Source of the DNA: Zea mays
Lineage: Eukaryota; Streptophyta; Magnoliopsida; Poales; Poaceae
Direction of reading: 5' to 3'
Assembly: GCF_902167145.1 (NCBI RefSeq)
Contig: NC_050097.1
Location: forward strand, 96,634,595-96,698,594
DNA: 64,000 nt
Part shown: piece by piece, positions 32,637 to 42,894 of the stretch
Layout of the letters: each line of letters starts with the position of its first letter
Numbering within the stretch: the stretch's first letter is position 1
Program-made: the position numbers and the translations under genes
The notes under the pieces: model-generated
What the model was told of the DNA's origin: nothing
Databases searched by the model: none
What the model saw: only the letters and a program-made list of their open reading frames with translations

Positions 32637-35600
32637 ATGGCCGACCGGGTGACCATTGTTCCGCCGCGCGACCCATGGCCTTTCTCCACAGTCACGGCGG
32701 ATGACCTGGAGGCCCTCATCGCTGAGGGTTTACTTCGCCCTCTCTCCGATGAGAGGCAGCCGGAGTGGATGCCCCCCCCCCCCCCGAGCGGAGCCGCCCC
32801 GTCCCCGCCGCCGGGGTATGTCGTGAGCTTCGTCTCCTTCCACGAGCGGGGGTTCGGAGTGCCGGCAAGTCGCTTTATGCGGGCGATTCTGCATGTCTAC
32901 GGGGTGGAGCTGCACAACCTCAGCCCTAACTCCATCTCGCAAGCCGCCATCTTCGCAGCGGTTTGCGAAGGATACTTGGGGATTGACCCTCACTAGGACC
33001 TGTGGACTCATTTCTTCTCCGCGGAGCTTTTTGCTTCGCCGACGGGGGAGAGAAGGGTCCGCACGGGCGCCGCAGTATATTCCCGCCATCCTTGCGTCCT
33101 CGAACAAAGGGTGGCAGCACCGGTGGTTCTATCTCCAAAATGACGACGGGAGGCTCCCGTCGTTTTCTCGGTGAGTGGTGACCGTCGCCGCCGATGCTTG
33201 GCGCTACGGGACCCCGCACGACAGACAGAAGAATCTCCAGCCCCTTCTGAAGGCCCTGGAGGTGTTGCGGAAAGGAGGGCTCACCGCTGCGGGAGTGATT
33301 GCCGCCATTCATCGCTGGAGGGTGCTTCCCTTGGCGGAGCGGCGGTTGCCGCTTTGGGAGATGATGCCAGAGGCCGACTTGGAGGGTTCGCGGATGTCCT
33401 CAGATCCCCTTCCCGTCGACGACCTCCACGGGCGGGTAGCCGTCGCGTTGGGAAAACCGGACGCCGGCGCCCTTTCCCAGCCCTTGATGCGTCCCGACCG
33501 CGGGTGTGTGTCCCTAGTGAGTGTCCGCTCCTTCTTTCTCCTTGCGTCGGATTGACCTTGGCCCTCACGGCCGAGACTTTTCGTCTGTCTCCAGGAGGTA
33601 GGGTGTCACAAGCCTTCCCGGCCACCGGTCCTGGAGGACGCGGTGGACCGAGCTGTGCGGTGGGTTGCCGTGGAGAAGAGGAAGGAGAAAAAGGACGCGA
33701 AGAAGGCTCGGGCCCGCGAGCGAACACGGGCCCGAGACGCCTTGGAAAAGCTCCGTCGTTGGCAGGAGAGGGATGGACTCCCGAGGGAGCCGTCGCCGGA
33801 AACGCCTGACGACGACGACGATGAAGACGATGACGAAGATGACGATATGGCTGCCCGCCTTGGCCTCAGCTCGGGTTTGAGGCTAGGCAAGGAGTCGTCA
33901 AGCCAGCCCCCGAGCGGGCTGGCGCCGTCGGTTTCCGGGGCCGGGACGACGGGGTCCCGGTCCGAAGAGCGGGGGCAGACCGAGGGGGTACTTGACCCCT
34001 CAGCTGGGGAAGTTGAGGTGACCCCGAGGAGTCAGGCCGAGCTGCCTGTTCCCCGAAAACCGTCGCCCGTGCCGGCTGCGCAGGAGGGCGATCCTCAGGT
34101 CGTCGTGGCAGCGCCTGGGCAGTCCGTCTCCCGGGCGTCTAGGGCGCCCAAGGCGAGGATGGTATCGAAGCTGGCAGCGAGGCAGACCTCGACGGTTCCT
34201 TCGGGGGTCGAGGTTCGAGAGACCTCCCCACAGGCACAGTTGATCATGGCCCAGAGTGGGTATGTACTTTAGGATGTCTTCGTCTCGGCTCCTCCTTTGT
34301 ATGTCCCGACCCTGACTTTCCTTTCCTCCTTAGCAAGCGGAGTCATGGCCCGACCGATCTGGCTCCCCGGAAGGTCCTCAAGATGGCGTCGGCTTCCGCA
34401 GCCGGTGCCGCGCCGGGCCTCGCCGGCCAGCTGACCTTCTCGCAAGACGCCCCACAGCGGGGGGCTCAGATGGCACCAGTTGCCGTGGAGCGAGTTCCCG
34501 AGGTCGGCTCTTCTATCGAGGCGGCCGTCGCGCTGGGGGAGGCGGCTGGCGCGGCTGTGGCCTCGGGCCCACCAGACATGCCGCCGGCGCTGGCGCTGGC
34601 TGCTGCCGAAGCCGTTGCCGTCCTGGCCGTGGAGCGACCCGTCGCCGCCGACGCTGAGATGGCTGAGGCGTCGCTACTTGGTGCCTCGGAGGAGGGGGGC
34701 GTGGAACCGCGACCCGTCCCACTGAGCGGCAGCCTTGTCCCTACGCGGCGGATCTCCAAGGGGCGGCGCCAGTTGCTCCGGTTCCAGACCCGTGAGGCCT
34801 CGGATCCCTTCTTCGTTCTTGACGATGAGCGAGAGGAGCAGTCTTGGGACGAGCTCCGTGAGTGTGCCGAGGCAACGGTGGGGTCGCTTCGGTCATCCTT
34901 GGAGGTCTTTTGCAGGGACGTCCCCAAGATCCTCAAGGTAATGATTTCAGGCATACCTTTTTTGTGATCAAGGCGTCCTTTGTGACGCCCCGCTTCCTTC
35001 CCTCAGGATCTGACAGATCTGAGCACCGCCAAGTCGTCGTTCATCCGCCGCGAGGTCGATGTCTGGGGTTCGCTGTGATCCCTGAGGACCTCGCTTGCCA
35101 GGGCTACCGCGTGCCTCTCCCAGCAGGGCGCCGAGGTGGCGGACCTTCGGTTGCTCTGTGCCGATCTGGGAGCAGAGGCAGCGACGGCACGCGCAGAGGT
35201 GCAGCGGCGGCAGTCGGAGCTTGACCAGGTCACCGATGAGTGGGACCAATCTCGGGGCCGGGCCGCCGAGGCCGAATGCCGGGCCGGAGCCCTTGCAGCA
35301 GACCTAGCCGTAGCCCAAGCCGCATCCTCGGAGCAGCGTGCCCGAGCCGGAGGTATGTCCTGGCTGTTTTAAGTTTTCGTTTCAGGTCGGTTCCTCCACT
35401 TGTGTTTGAGGTCTTGTGCTTTGGCTGTTCGCAGAGCTCGAGTCTGCCCTTGATGAGTCCACCAGGGCGCTTGTTCAGGCGACCGAGCAGAGGGAGGCCG
35501 ACCACGCGGCCATGTCCGAGGCCATCTCGGCTTTCTGCCGGGTCTTTGGCTTCGGCGACGTCCCCTCGGGAAGCTCCCCTCAAAGTCGCCTGCAGGCCTC

Positions 35601-35913
35601 GGGTGACCATGTGTGTGGTAGACTCCGCGAGGCGCTACATCACGGCGTCAGGCGGGCCTTCGCCGTGCTTGCTTCCCACTACGTCGTGGATCTGGAGCGG
35701 GTCAGCGAGGGGTATTGCCTCCCTGACGAAGATGAAGCCGCCCTGGCTGAAGTCCAGAGGCTCGACGCGGCCGCCGCGGGCCCGAGCGCGGTGCTGGTAA
35801 CCACCTTCGAGGCAGAGATCCTCCCACCTGCGCCGTCGTCCGAGGCCGGGGTGGACTTTGCCGAGGGTGGAGACGAAGCCGAGGGCGCGGCTCCTTCTCC
35901 GGGCGACGCCTGA
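32637..35913 (+). pseudogene. Antisense accessory gene of the 15.1 kb Tat element, multi-exon
   Basis: The plus-strand gene begins with MADRVTIVPP and contains the PF04195-like core GFGVPASRFMRAILHVYGVELHNL ending EGYLGIDPH, then a TAG at 32995-32997 where relatives have Trp. Downstream pieces include a basic coiled coil (from about 33643), an acidic Asp/Glu tract (33806-33848), Pro/Ala-rich regions and a C-terminal coiled coil with VLASHYVVDLERVSEGY, ending at TGA 35911-35913. Plausible GT-AG introns are 34260-34333, 34938-35006 and 35353-35434, and another near 33515-33594. A C14 run follows 32771. Product function is unknown. It lies convergent to pol. Confidence 0.65.
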
Positions 35914-36376
35914 CTCTGCCGGAGCAGTTTTCTTTGAATGCACATGTGTCTTTTGCGGTCGCTGAGGCCCGAACACTTTATTATCGTAGTATAAACTTGT
36001 GCTCCCTTTCCTTCCATTTTGCGTATCCGGCCCCGTTTGTCAGTAGCAGGGTGGCTTGCCCAAGTAGGAGTCATTTTTCATGGTAGGTGACGAGTGAGGT
36101 ATCCGTATCCCAGAGGTGTAGGAGTCCCTCGGCTCGGTCGGCCTTGCCACTTACATGCGCCCTCGTTCGCTTCTTGGGGTCCTGCTACTGATATAGCCGG
36201 GGAACGCAGAAGCCTTTTTGATGGAAGACTTTTTTTTCGAGGAAAATTTTGACACAGAGGGGGTTCCCCCCTTCTAGCCCCCGAGGGAGGGTCAGGCTTT
36301 GCCGAGACAAGGCTGACCCTTCCTTGATGACTAGACTTCATGTGTGAACGAGGTGTATGAATAACTTGAAAGCATC

Positions 36377-37942
36377 TTAAGAGTAGAAGCGACGTAGCTG
36401 TCGGATGTTCCAAGCGTTGCCGTAGACCTCGCCTTGACTGTTGGCCAGCTTGTATGTCCCGGGCTTCAGAACTTTGGGATGACGAATGGCCCTTCCCAGG
36501 GAGGCGTGAGTTTGTGCCGCCCTCGGGCGTCTTGTCGCAGCCGAAGCACCAGGTCGCCCACCTGGAGGTCTCGGAACCGAACCCCTCGGGCGTGGTAGCG
36601 TCGCAGGGACTGCTGGTACCGCGCCGAGTGTAGTAAGGCCATGTCCCGAGCCTCTTCCAGCTGGTCCAGTGAGTCTTCTCGATTAGATCAATTGCTTTGG
36701 TCGGCGTAGGCCCTTGTCCTTGGGGAACCGTATTCCAAGTCTGTGGGCAAGATGGCCTCAGCCCCATAGACTAGAAAGAACGGCGTGAAGCCCGTGGCTC
36801 GGCTCGGCGTTATCCTCAGACTCCAGACCACCGAGGGGAGCTCCTTCATCCATCGCTTGCCGAACTTGTTGAGGTCGTCGTAGATCTGCGGCTTGAGCCC
36901 TTGCAGGATCATGCCGTTGGCACGCTCTACTTGCCCATTCGTCATAGGGTGAGCCACGCGCGGCCCAGTCCACCCAGATGTGGTGATCCTTGCAGAAGTC
37001 CAGGAACTTTCTGCTGGTGAACTAGGTGCCGTTGTCGGTGATGATGGAGTTCGGGACCCCAAAGCGATGGATGATGTTGGTGAAGAACGCCACCGCCTAT
37101 TCGGACCTGATGCTGTTTAGGGGTCGGACCTTGATCCACTTGGAGAATTTGTCGATGGCGACCAACAGGTGCGTGTAGCCCCCGGGTGCCTTCTGCAAGG
37201 GGCCGACGAGGTCCAGACCCCACACAGCAAACGGCCAGGTGATGGGTATGGTCTGCAGAGCCTGAGCGGGCAGGTGGGTCTGCCTTGCATAGAATTGACA
37301 CCCTTGGCAGGTGCGGACAATTCTAGTGGCGTCGGCCACCGCGGTCGGCCAGTAGAAGCCTTGTCGGAAGGCATTTCCAACAAGGGCTCGAAGTGCTGCG
37401 TGATGGCCGCAAGCCCCCGAGTGTATCTCTTGTAAGAGCTCCTGGCCTTCGGCGATGGAAATGCATCGCTGGAGGATGCCTGAGGGGCTGCGGTGGTAGA
37501 GCTCCTTCTCGTCTCCCAGCAAGACGAACGACTTGGCGCGCCGCGCCAACCGCTGAGCTTTGGCTCGGTTGAGGGGTAGCTCTCCTCGGTGGAGATATTG
37601 CAGGTACAGGGTCTGCCAGTTTCGATTAGGCCTGGCCCCGCTCCGCTCCTCCTCGACGCGTAGTGCCTCACCCTCAGGGGCCGAGGGTGCCTCGGGCTGG
37701 GCCGAGGCCTTCTCGGGCTCGGGTGTGTCATCGGTCTTGACGGAGGGTTGATGCAGGTCTCGGGAGAAGACGTCCGGGGGAACTGTTGTTCGCCCCGAGG
37801 CTCTTTTAGCCAGCTCGTCCGCAGTCTCGTTGTAGCGCCGGGCGATGTGGTTGAGCTCGAGCCCGTAGAACTTGTCTTCCAGGCGCCGAACCTCATCGCA
37901 GTAGGCTTCCATCTTCGAGTCGCGGCAGTGGGAGTTCTTCAT
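36377..37942 (-). pseudogene. Second RNase H end and integrase of the 15.1 kb element, broken
   Basis: The frame from 37942 reads the end of RNase H (RRYNETADELAKRASG), a spacer, then integrase with zinc finger (EIHSGACGHH ... CQGCQFYARQ) and GLDLVGPLQKAPGGY. A TAG at 37097-37099 interrupts before AVAFFTNIIHRFGVPNSIITDNGT, a second TAG follows at 37022-37024, and the rest reads TNGQVERANGMILQGLKPQ. The D, D and E residues are all recognisable. A further stop near 36690 and a frameshift near 36473 precede the natural end RQLRRFYS at 36377-36379. A one-base loss near 37940 separates this frame from the upstream one. Confidence 0.8.
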
Positions 37943-39597
37943 ACTTGGTCGATGACGAGCTGCGAGTCACCGCGAGCGTCGAGGCGTCGGACCCCTAGCT
38001 CGATGGCGATGCGCAACCCGTTGACCAGAGCCTCGTACTCGGCCACATTGTTGGACGTCGGGAAATGGAGGCGTAGCACGTAGCGTAGGTGCTTCCCGAG
38101 GGGCGAGATGAAGAGCAGGCCTGCGCCTGCTCCTGTCTTCATCGGCGACCCGTCGAAAAACATGGTCCAGAGTTCCGGTTGGATCGGAGCTGTTGGGAGC
38201 TGGGTGTCGACCCATTCAGCCACAAAGTCCGCCAAGACCTGGGACTTGATTGCCTTCCGAGGGGCGAACGAGATCGTTCCGCCCATGATTTCCACCGCCC
38301 ACTTTGCAATTCTACCCGAGGCCTCTAGGCACTGGATGATCTCCCCCAGGGGGAAGGATGACACCACAGTTACCGGATGAGACTCGAAGTAGTGTCGCAA
38401 CTTCCGCCGCGTTAGGATCACCGCGTACAGCAGCTTCTGAATTTGTGGGTAGCAGATCTTGGTCTCGGACAGTACCTCACTGATGAAGTAGATTGGCCTT
38501 TGGACGGGCAATGCATGCCCCTCTTCTTGTCTCTCAACCACAATCGCGGCGCTAACCACCTGAGTGGTAGCGGCGACGTAGATCAGGAGGGCTTCTCCGT
38601 CAGCGGGGGGCACCAAGATGGGCGCGTTCGTGAGGAGCGCCTTCAGGTTCCCGAGAGCTTCCTCGGCCTCAGGGGTCCAAGTGAAGCACTCGGCCTTCCT
38701 TAAGAGGCGGTACAGAGGCAGGCCTCTTTCGCCGAGGCGCGAGATGAAATGGCTCAGAGCCGCAAGGCATCCTGTGACCCTCTGTATGCCTTTCAAGTCC
38801 TTGATGGGCCCCATGCTGGTGATGGTCGCGATCTTCTCCGGGTTGGCCTCGATGCCCCGCTCGGAGACGATGAACCCCAAGAGCATGCCTCGGGGGACCC
38901 CGAAGACACACTTCTCGGGATTGAGTTTTACGCCTTTCGCCTTGAGACATCGGAATGTCGCTCCAAGGTCAGAAAGGAGGTCGGAGGCTTTCCTCGTCTT
39001 GACTACGATGTCATCGATGTAGGCCTCAACCGTTCGGCCAATGTGTTCGCCGAACACGTGGTTCATGCACCTTTGGTATGTCGCACCCGCATTCCTCAAA
39101 CCGAACGGCATGGTAACATAGCAGTACATGCCGAAAGGTGTGATGAAAGAAGTCGCGAGCTGGTCGGACTCTTTCATCCTGATTTGGTGATACCCTGAGT
39201 AGGCATCGAGGAAAGACAGGGTTTCGCACCCAGCAGTGGAATCCACGATTTGATCGATGCGAGGCAGAGGGTAGGGAACTTTCGGACATGCTTTGTTTAG
39301 ACCAGTGTAGTCTACACACATACGCCATTTCCCTCCTTTCTTTCTCACAAGCACAGGGTTGGCAAGCCATTCGGGGTGGAATACCTCTTTGATGAACCCT
39401 GCCACCATTAGCTTGTGGATCTCCTCGCCTATGGCTCTGCGCTTTTCTTCGTCGAATCGGCGCAGAGGCTGCTTCATGGGTCGGGCTCCAGCTCGGATAT
39501 CCAGCGAGTGCTCGGCGACATCCCTCGGTATGCCGGGCATGTCTGAGGGACTCCACGTGAAAACATCGGCGTTTGCGCGGAGGAAGTCGACGAGCAC
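37939..39597 (-). CDS. Reverse transcriptase and RNase H of the 15.1 kb element
   Basis: The 552-residue open frame has reverse transcriptase motifs [34 protein letters not shown], and EAYIDDIVVKTRK (the YxDD site reads YIDD), followed by the fused RNase H (LLIYVAATTQVVSAAIVVE). The second RNase H follows with LWTMFFDGS, NNVAEYEALVNGLR and ARGDSQLVI, which keeps D, E and D. Upstream it is separated from protease by a TAG at 39604-39606, and downstream by a frameshift at the end of RNase H. The domain itself looks intact. Confidence 0.85.
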   Translation of the reverse strand: MLVDFLRANADVFTWSPSDMPGIPRDVAEHSLDIRAGARPMKQPLRRFDEEKRRAIGEEIHKLMVAGFIKEVFHPEWLANPVLVRKKGGKWRMCVDYTGLNKACPKVPYPLPRIDQIVDSTAGCETLSFLDAYSGYHQIRMKESDQLATSFITPFGMYCYVTMPFGLRNAGATYQRCMNHVFGEHIGRTVEAYIDDIVVKTRKASDLLSDLGATFRCLKAKGVKLNPEKCVFGVPRGMLLGFIVSERGIEANPEKIATITSMGPIKDLKGIQRVTGCLAALSHFISRLGERGLPLYRLLRKAECFTWTPEAEEALGNLKALLTNAPILVPPADGEALLIYVAATTQVVSAAIVVERQEEGHALPVQRPIYFISEVLSETKICYPQIQKLLYAVILTRRKLRHYFESHPVTVVSSFPLGEIIQCLEASGRIAKWAVEIMGGTISFAPRKAIKSQVLADFVAEWVDTQLPTAPIQPELWTMFFDGSPMKTGAGAGLLFISPLGKHLRYVLRLHFPTSNNVAEYEALVNGLRIAIELGVRRLDARGDSQLVIDQV

Positions 39598-39603
39598 TGC
39601 TTC

Positions 39604-40551
39604 CTATTTGTGGTCGAGCTCGGAGCCGATCCGGATCTGCTTGGAGGCGTCGTTGCTGGGGTCGAGAGGGACGGATTTAACCGTCTCCGCTGGCTCGAAG
39701 TTGCCGGCGTGGCGCTTCACGTCTGGCGCCTCCTTAGAGAGGCTCTCCAGGTCGGCGATGAGGGCCTCGGCGTACTCCACGCACTCCAAGTCGCATTCGT
39801 ACGCGTGTTGGTACGTGGGGCCGATGGTGATGACCCCGTTGGGGCCCGACATCTTGAGCTTGAGGTAGGTGTAGTTGGGGACGACCATGAACTTGGCGTA
39901 GCATGGCCTCCCCAACACTGCGTGGTAGGTTCCTCGAAACCCGACCACTTCGAACGTGAGGGTCTCCCTTCGGAAGTTGGAGGGTGTCCCAAAGCAGACG
40001 GGTAGATCGAGTTGTCCGAGGGGTTGGACGCGCTTCTCGAGGATGATCCCGTGAAAAGGCGCAGCGCCTGCCCGGACCGAGGACAGATCGATCCGCAGGA
40101 GCCCGAGGGTCTCGGCGTAGATGATGTTGAGGCTGCTGCCTCCGTCCATGAGGACCTTGGTGAGCCTGACGTTGCCGATGACGGGGTCGACAACGAGCGG
40201 ATATTTCCCCGGGCTCGGCACGCAGTTGGGATGGTCGCCCTGGTCGAAGGTGATGGGCTTGTCGGACCAGTCTAGGTAGACTGGCGCCGCCACCTTTACC
40301 AAGCAGACCTCCCGACGCTCTTGCTTGCGGTGCCGAGCCGAGGCGTTCGCCACTCGCCCACCGTAGATCATGAAGCAGTCGTGGACCTCGGGGAACTCTC
40401 CTGCCTTGTGATCCTCCTTCTTATCGTCGTCGCGGGCCCTGCCACCATCCGCAGGTGGCCCAGCCTTGTGAAAGTGGCGCCGAAGCATGGCGCACTCCTC
40501 AAGGGTGTGCTTGACGGGCCCCTGATGATAGGGGCACGGCTCCTTGAGCAT
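39604..40551 (-). CDS. Zinc knuckle and protease part of the 15.1 kb element
   Basis: The 315-residue frame begins near a CCHC-like remnant (CPYHQGPVKHTLEECAML) and contains the retroviral-type protease segment TKVLMDGGSSLNIIYAETLG, with DGGS in place of DTGS. This variant is usual among these Tat elements as far as I recall. The frame ends at a TAG at 39604-39606 just before reverse transcriptase, where CAG is likely in working copies. The role in the family is to cleave the polyprotein. Confidence 0.75.
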   Translation of the reverse strand: MLKEPCPYHQGPVKHTLEECAMLRRHFHKAGPPADGGRARDDDKKEDHKAGEFPEVHDCFMIYGGRVANASARHRKQERREVCLVKVAAPVYLDWSDKPITFDQGDHPNCVPSPGKYPLVVDPVIGNVRLTKVLMDGGSSLNIIYAETLGLLRIDLSSVRAGAAPFHGIILEKRVQPLGQLDLPVCFGTPSNFRRETLTFEVVGFRGTYHAVLGRPCYAKFMVVPNYTYLKLKMSGPNGVITIGPTYQHAYECDLECVEYAEALIADLESLSKEAPDVKRHAGNFEPAETVKSVPLDPSNDASKQIRIGSELDHK

Positions 40552-40680
40552 CTTGTCGAAGAGATTGGCACCTCCGGGAGGTTTTTGAGGGTTCTTGTAC
40601 TCAGCGGCAGCAACAAGGTTCGCATCGGCGGCGTCGCGTTTCGCTTGCGACTTCTTCTTGCCTTTCTTCTTGCTGCCGCG

Positions 40681-42660
40681 CTAAGTTGACGCCTCAGGGA
40701 CATCTTCCGGTAGGCGGCCCTAGGGCTGCTTGTCCTTCCAGAAGATGGCCTCAACTGCCTCCTAGCCAGAGGCGAACTTGGTGGCGATGTCCATCAGCTC
40801 GCTCGCCCTGGTGGGGGTCTTGCGACCCAGCTTGCTCACCAGGCCGCGGCAGGTGGTGCCGGCGAGGAACGCGCCGATGGCATCCGAATCGGTGACGTTG
40901 GGCAGCTCGGTGCGCTGCTTCGAGAATCACCGGATGTGGTCTCGGAGAGACTCCCCTGGCTGCTGGCTGCAGCTTCGGAGATCCCAGGAGTTCCCTGGGC
41001 GCACGTACGTGCCCTAGAAATTGCCGGCGAAGGCTTGGACCAGGTCATCCCAGTTGGAGATCTGCCTCGGAGGCAGGTGCTCTAGCCAGGCTCGAGCGGT
41101 GTCGGAGAGGAACAGGGGGAGGTTGCGGATGATGAGGTTGTCATCGTCCGTTCCACCCAGGTGGCAGGCCAGCCGGTAGTCTGCGAGCCACAGTTCCGGT
41201 CTCCTCTCCCCCAAGTACTTTGTGATAGTAGTCAGAGTTTGGAACCGGGTCGGGAATGGCGCCCGTCGTATGGCCCGGCTGAAAGCCTGCAGACCGGGTG
41301 GTTCGGGCGAGGGACTCCGATCCTCCCTGCTGTCATAGCATCCACCACGCCTGGGGTGGTAGCCTCGGTGCACCTTCTCGTCGAGGTGGGCTCGACGGTT
41401 GCGGTGATGGTGCTCGTTGCCGAGGCAACCTAGGGCCGCAGGCGCTGTGTTGCGCGTGCGCCCGGTGTGGACCGAGGCTTCCCACATGAATCGGGAAGTC
41501 GCGGCGCGATGTTCCGAGGGGTACCACTGCCTTCGGGAGGCAGAGCTTTCGGCCCATCGGACCGCGGCATCCTCTAGGAGATTCTTGAGCTCTCCCTGGA
41601 TACGCCGCCCCTTGGTGGTAGATGGCTCCGGCATCGCGCGGAGAAGTATTGCCGCTGCAGCCAGGTTTTGGCCGACCCCACTAGAAACCGGTGGCGGCCT
41701 TACCCTGACATCGTCGGCGATGCGGTGCTGGATGCCCTGGGGTAGATGACGCACTTCTCCGGCCGGAGGTTGGCCCGCCCATTCCTGCCCAATGTCCCGG
41801 CGGAACGGCTCAAGTGTTCCTGCTCCCTCGTCGAGCCTGGCCTGCATCTCGCGGATTTGCTCGAGCTGTGGGTCATGACCCCCCGTCGGGACGGGGACCA
41901 CAGCTAGCTCCCGAAGGATGTCGACGCGAGGCACAGGCCTAGGGGGATCACCGTTCTCCGGCAAACCAAGATGGTTGCCTTCTTTGGGACCCCCTAGATT
42001 GACGTGGAAACATTCACGACTTGGGCCGCAGTCCTCGTCGCCGAGGCTGTGGCTACCATCGGAACAGTCGGAAAGGCAGTAGTCGCATGCGGTCATGAAG
42101 TCCCGCATGGCACTGGGGTTACCAAGTCCGGAGAAATCCCAACAGAAGTCGGGCTCGTCATCTTCCTCGGAACCCGGGGGCCCGTAGGTCGAGACGGCCG
42201 TCAGCCGGTCCCATGGTGATCGCATACAATACCCCAGAGGGTTTGGACTCGCCTCTATGAGAGCGTCCACCAAAGCGAAGTCGCTTGGTGGGTCGAGGCT
42301 GAATCCAAAAGGCACGAGATGGGAATCGGTCGATACCTCTTGGTCGACAGGCGGTGACGAAGTCACGTCAGGGGTAGACTGCACCGTCGTCTTAGGTACG
42401 AGGGTGACGTCCAGCAAGTCCTTTGCGAGCGTGCTGGCGTCGTCCGTTTGCTTGGGGTTGGCGTGTTGCGGGGAGACGGCGCTCGTCTTCGTCTCAGACG
42501 CGAGGTCGATGCCCGACGTGCCCCCCGTTGGGGCGCCGGCGCCGTCGACTCGCTCAACAGTCGACGAGGTGCCGCCTCCTGCTTGGCCTTGGTTGCCCCG
42601 CCTCCTCCTCCGTCGGTGGGGGAGGGGACGGGACAAGCCTGAATGTTGTTCTTCCACCAC
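40681..42660 (-). pseudogene. gag of the 15.1 kb element, interrupted by stops
   Basis: The frame is open from 42660 to a TAG at 41014-41016, giving 548 residues. It has an Arg-rich N-terminus, an acidic low-complexity part (GSEEDDEPDF), and the start of a Retrotrans_gag capsid domain (LADYRLACHLGG, SDTARAWLEHLPPRQISNWDDL). The capsid continues past the stop as GTYVRPGNSWDLRSCSQQ, with further stops at 40927-40929 (TGA), 40762-40764, 40720-40722 and 40681-40683 (all TAG). Gag forms the particle in which the RNA is copied; this copy cannot make it whole. Confidence 0.8.
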
Positions 42661-42869
42661 GTGGGGAAGACGTCGTCGATTCCGCCGCCGGCGGCCGGGT
42701 TGTCAGCCGCCATTGTCGCTGTCGCGCGTCAGGGGAAGGAGTATCATGTCGTAGCTGCCGTCGAGGGACATGAACTCAAGACTCCCGAAACGGAGCACCG
42801 TCCTGGGCTGGAAAGGTTGCTGGAGACTGCCCATCTGGAGCTTGACGGGAAGCTATTCGTCAACACGCA

Positions 42870-42894
42870 GCAGGCCCCTACCTGGCGCGCCAAC
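42870..42894 (-). promoter_or_regulatory. Primer binding site of the 15.1 kb element
   Basis: Just inside the 5' LTR the element strand reads GTTGGCGCGCCAGGTAGGGG. TGGCGCGCCAGGTAGG is a familiar primer site in grass Tat elements; the tRNA was not determined. Confidence 0.65.
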
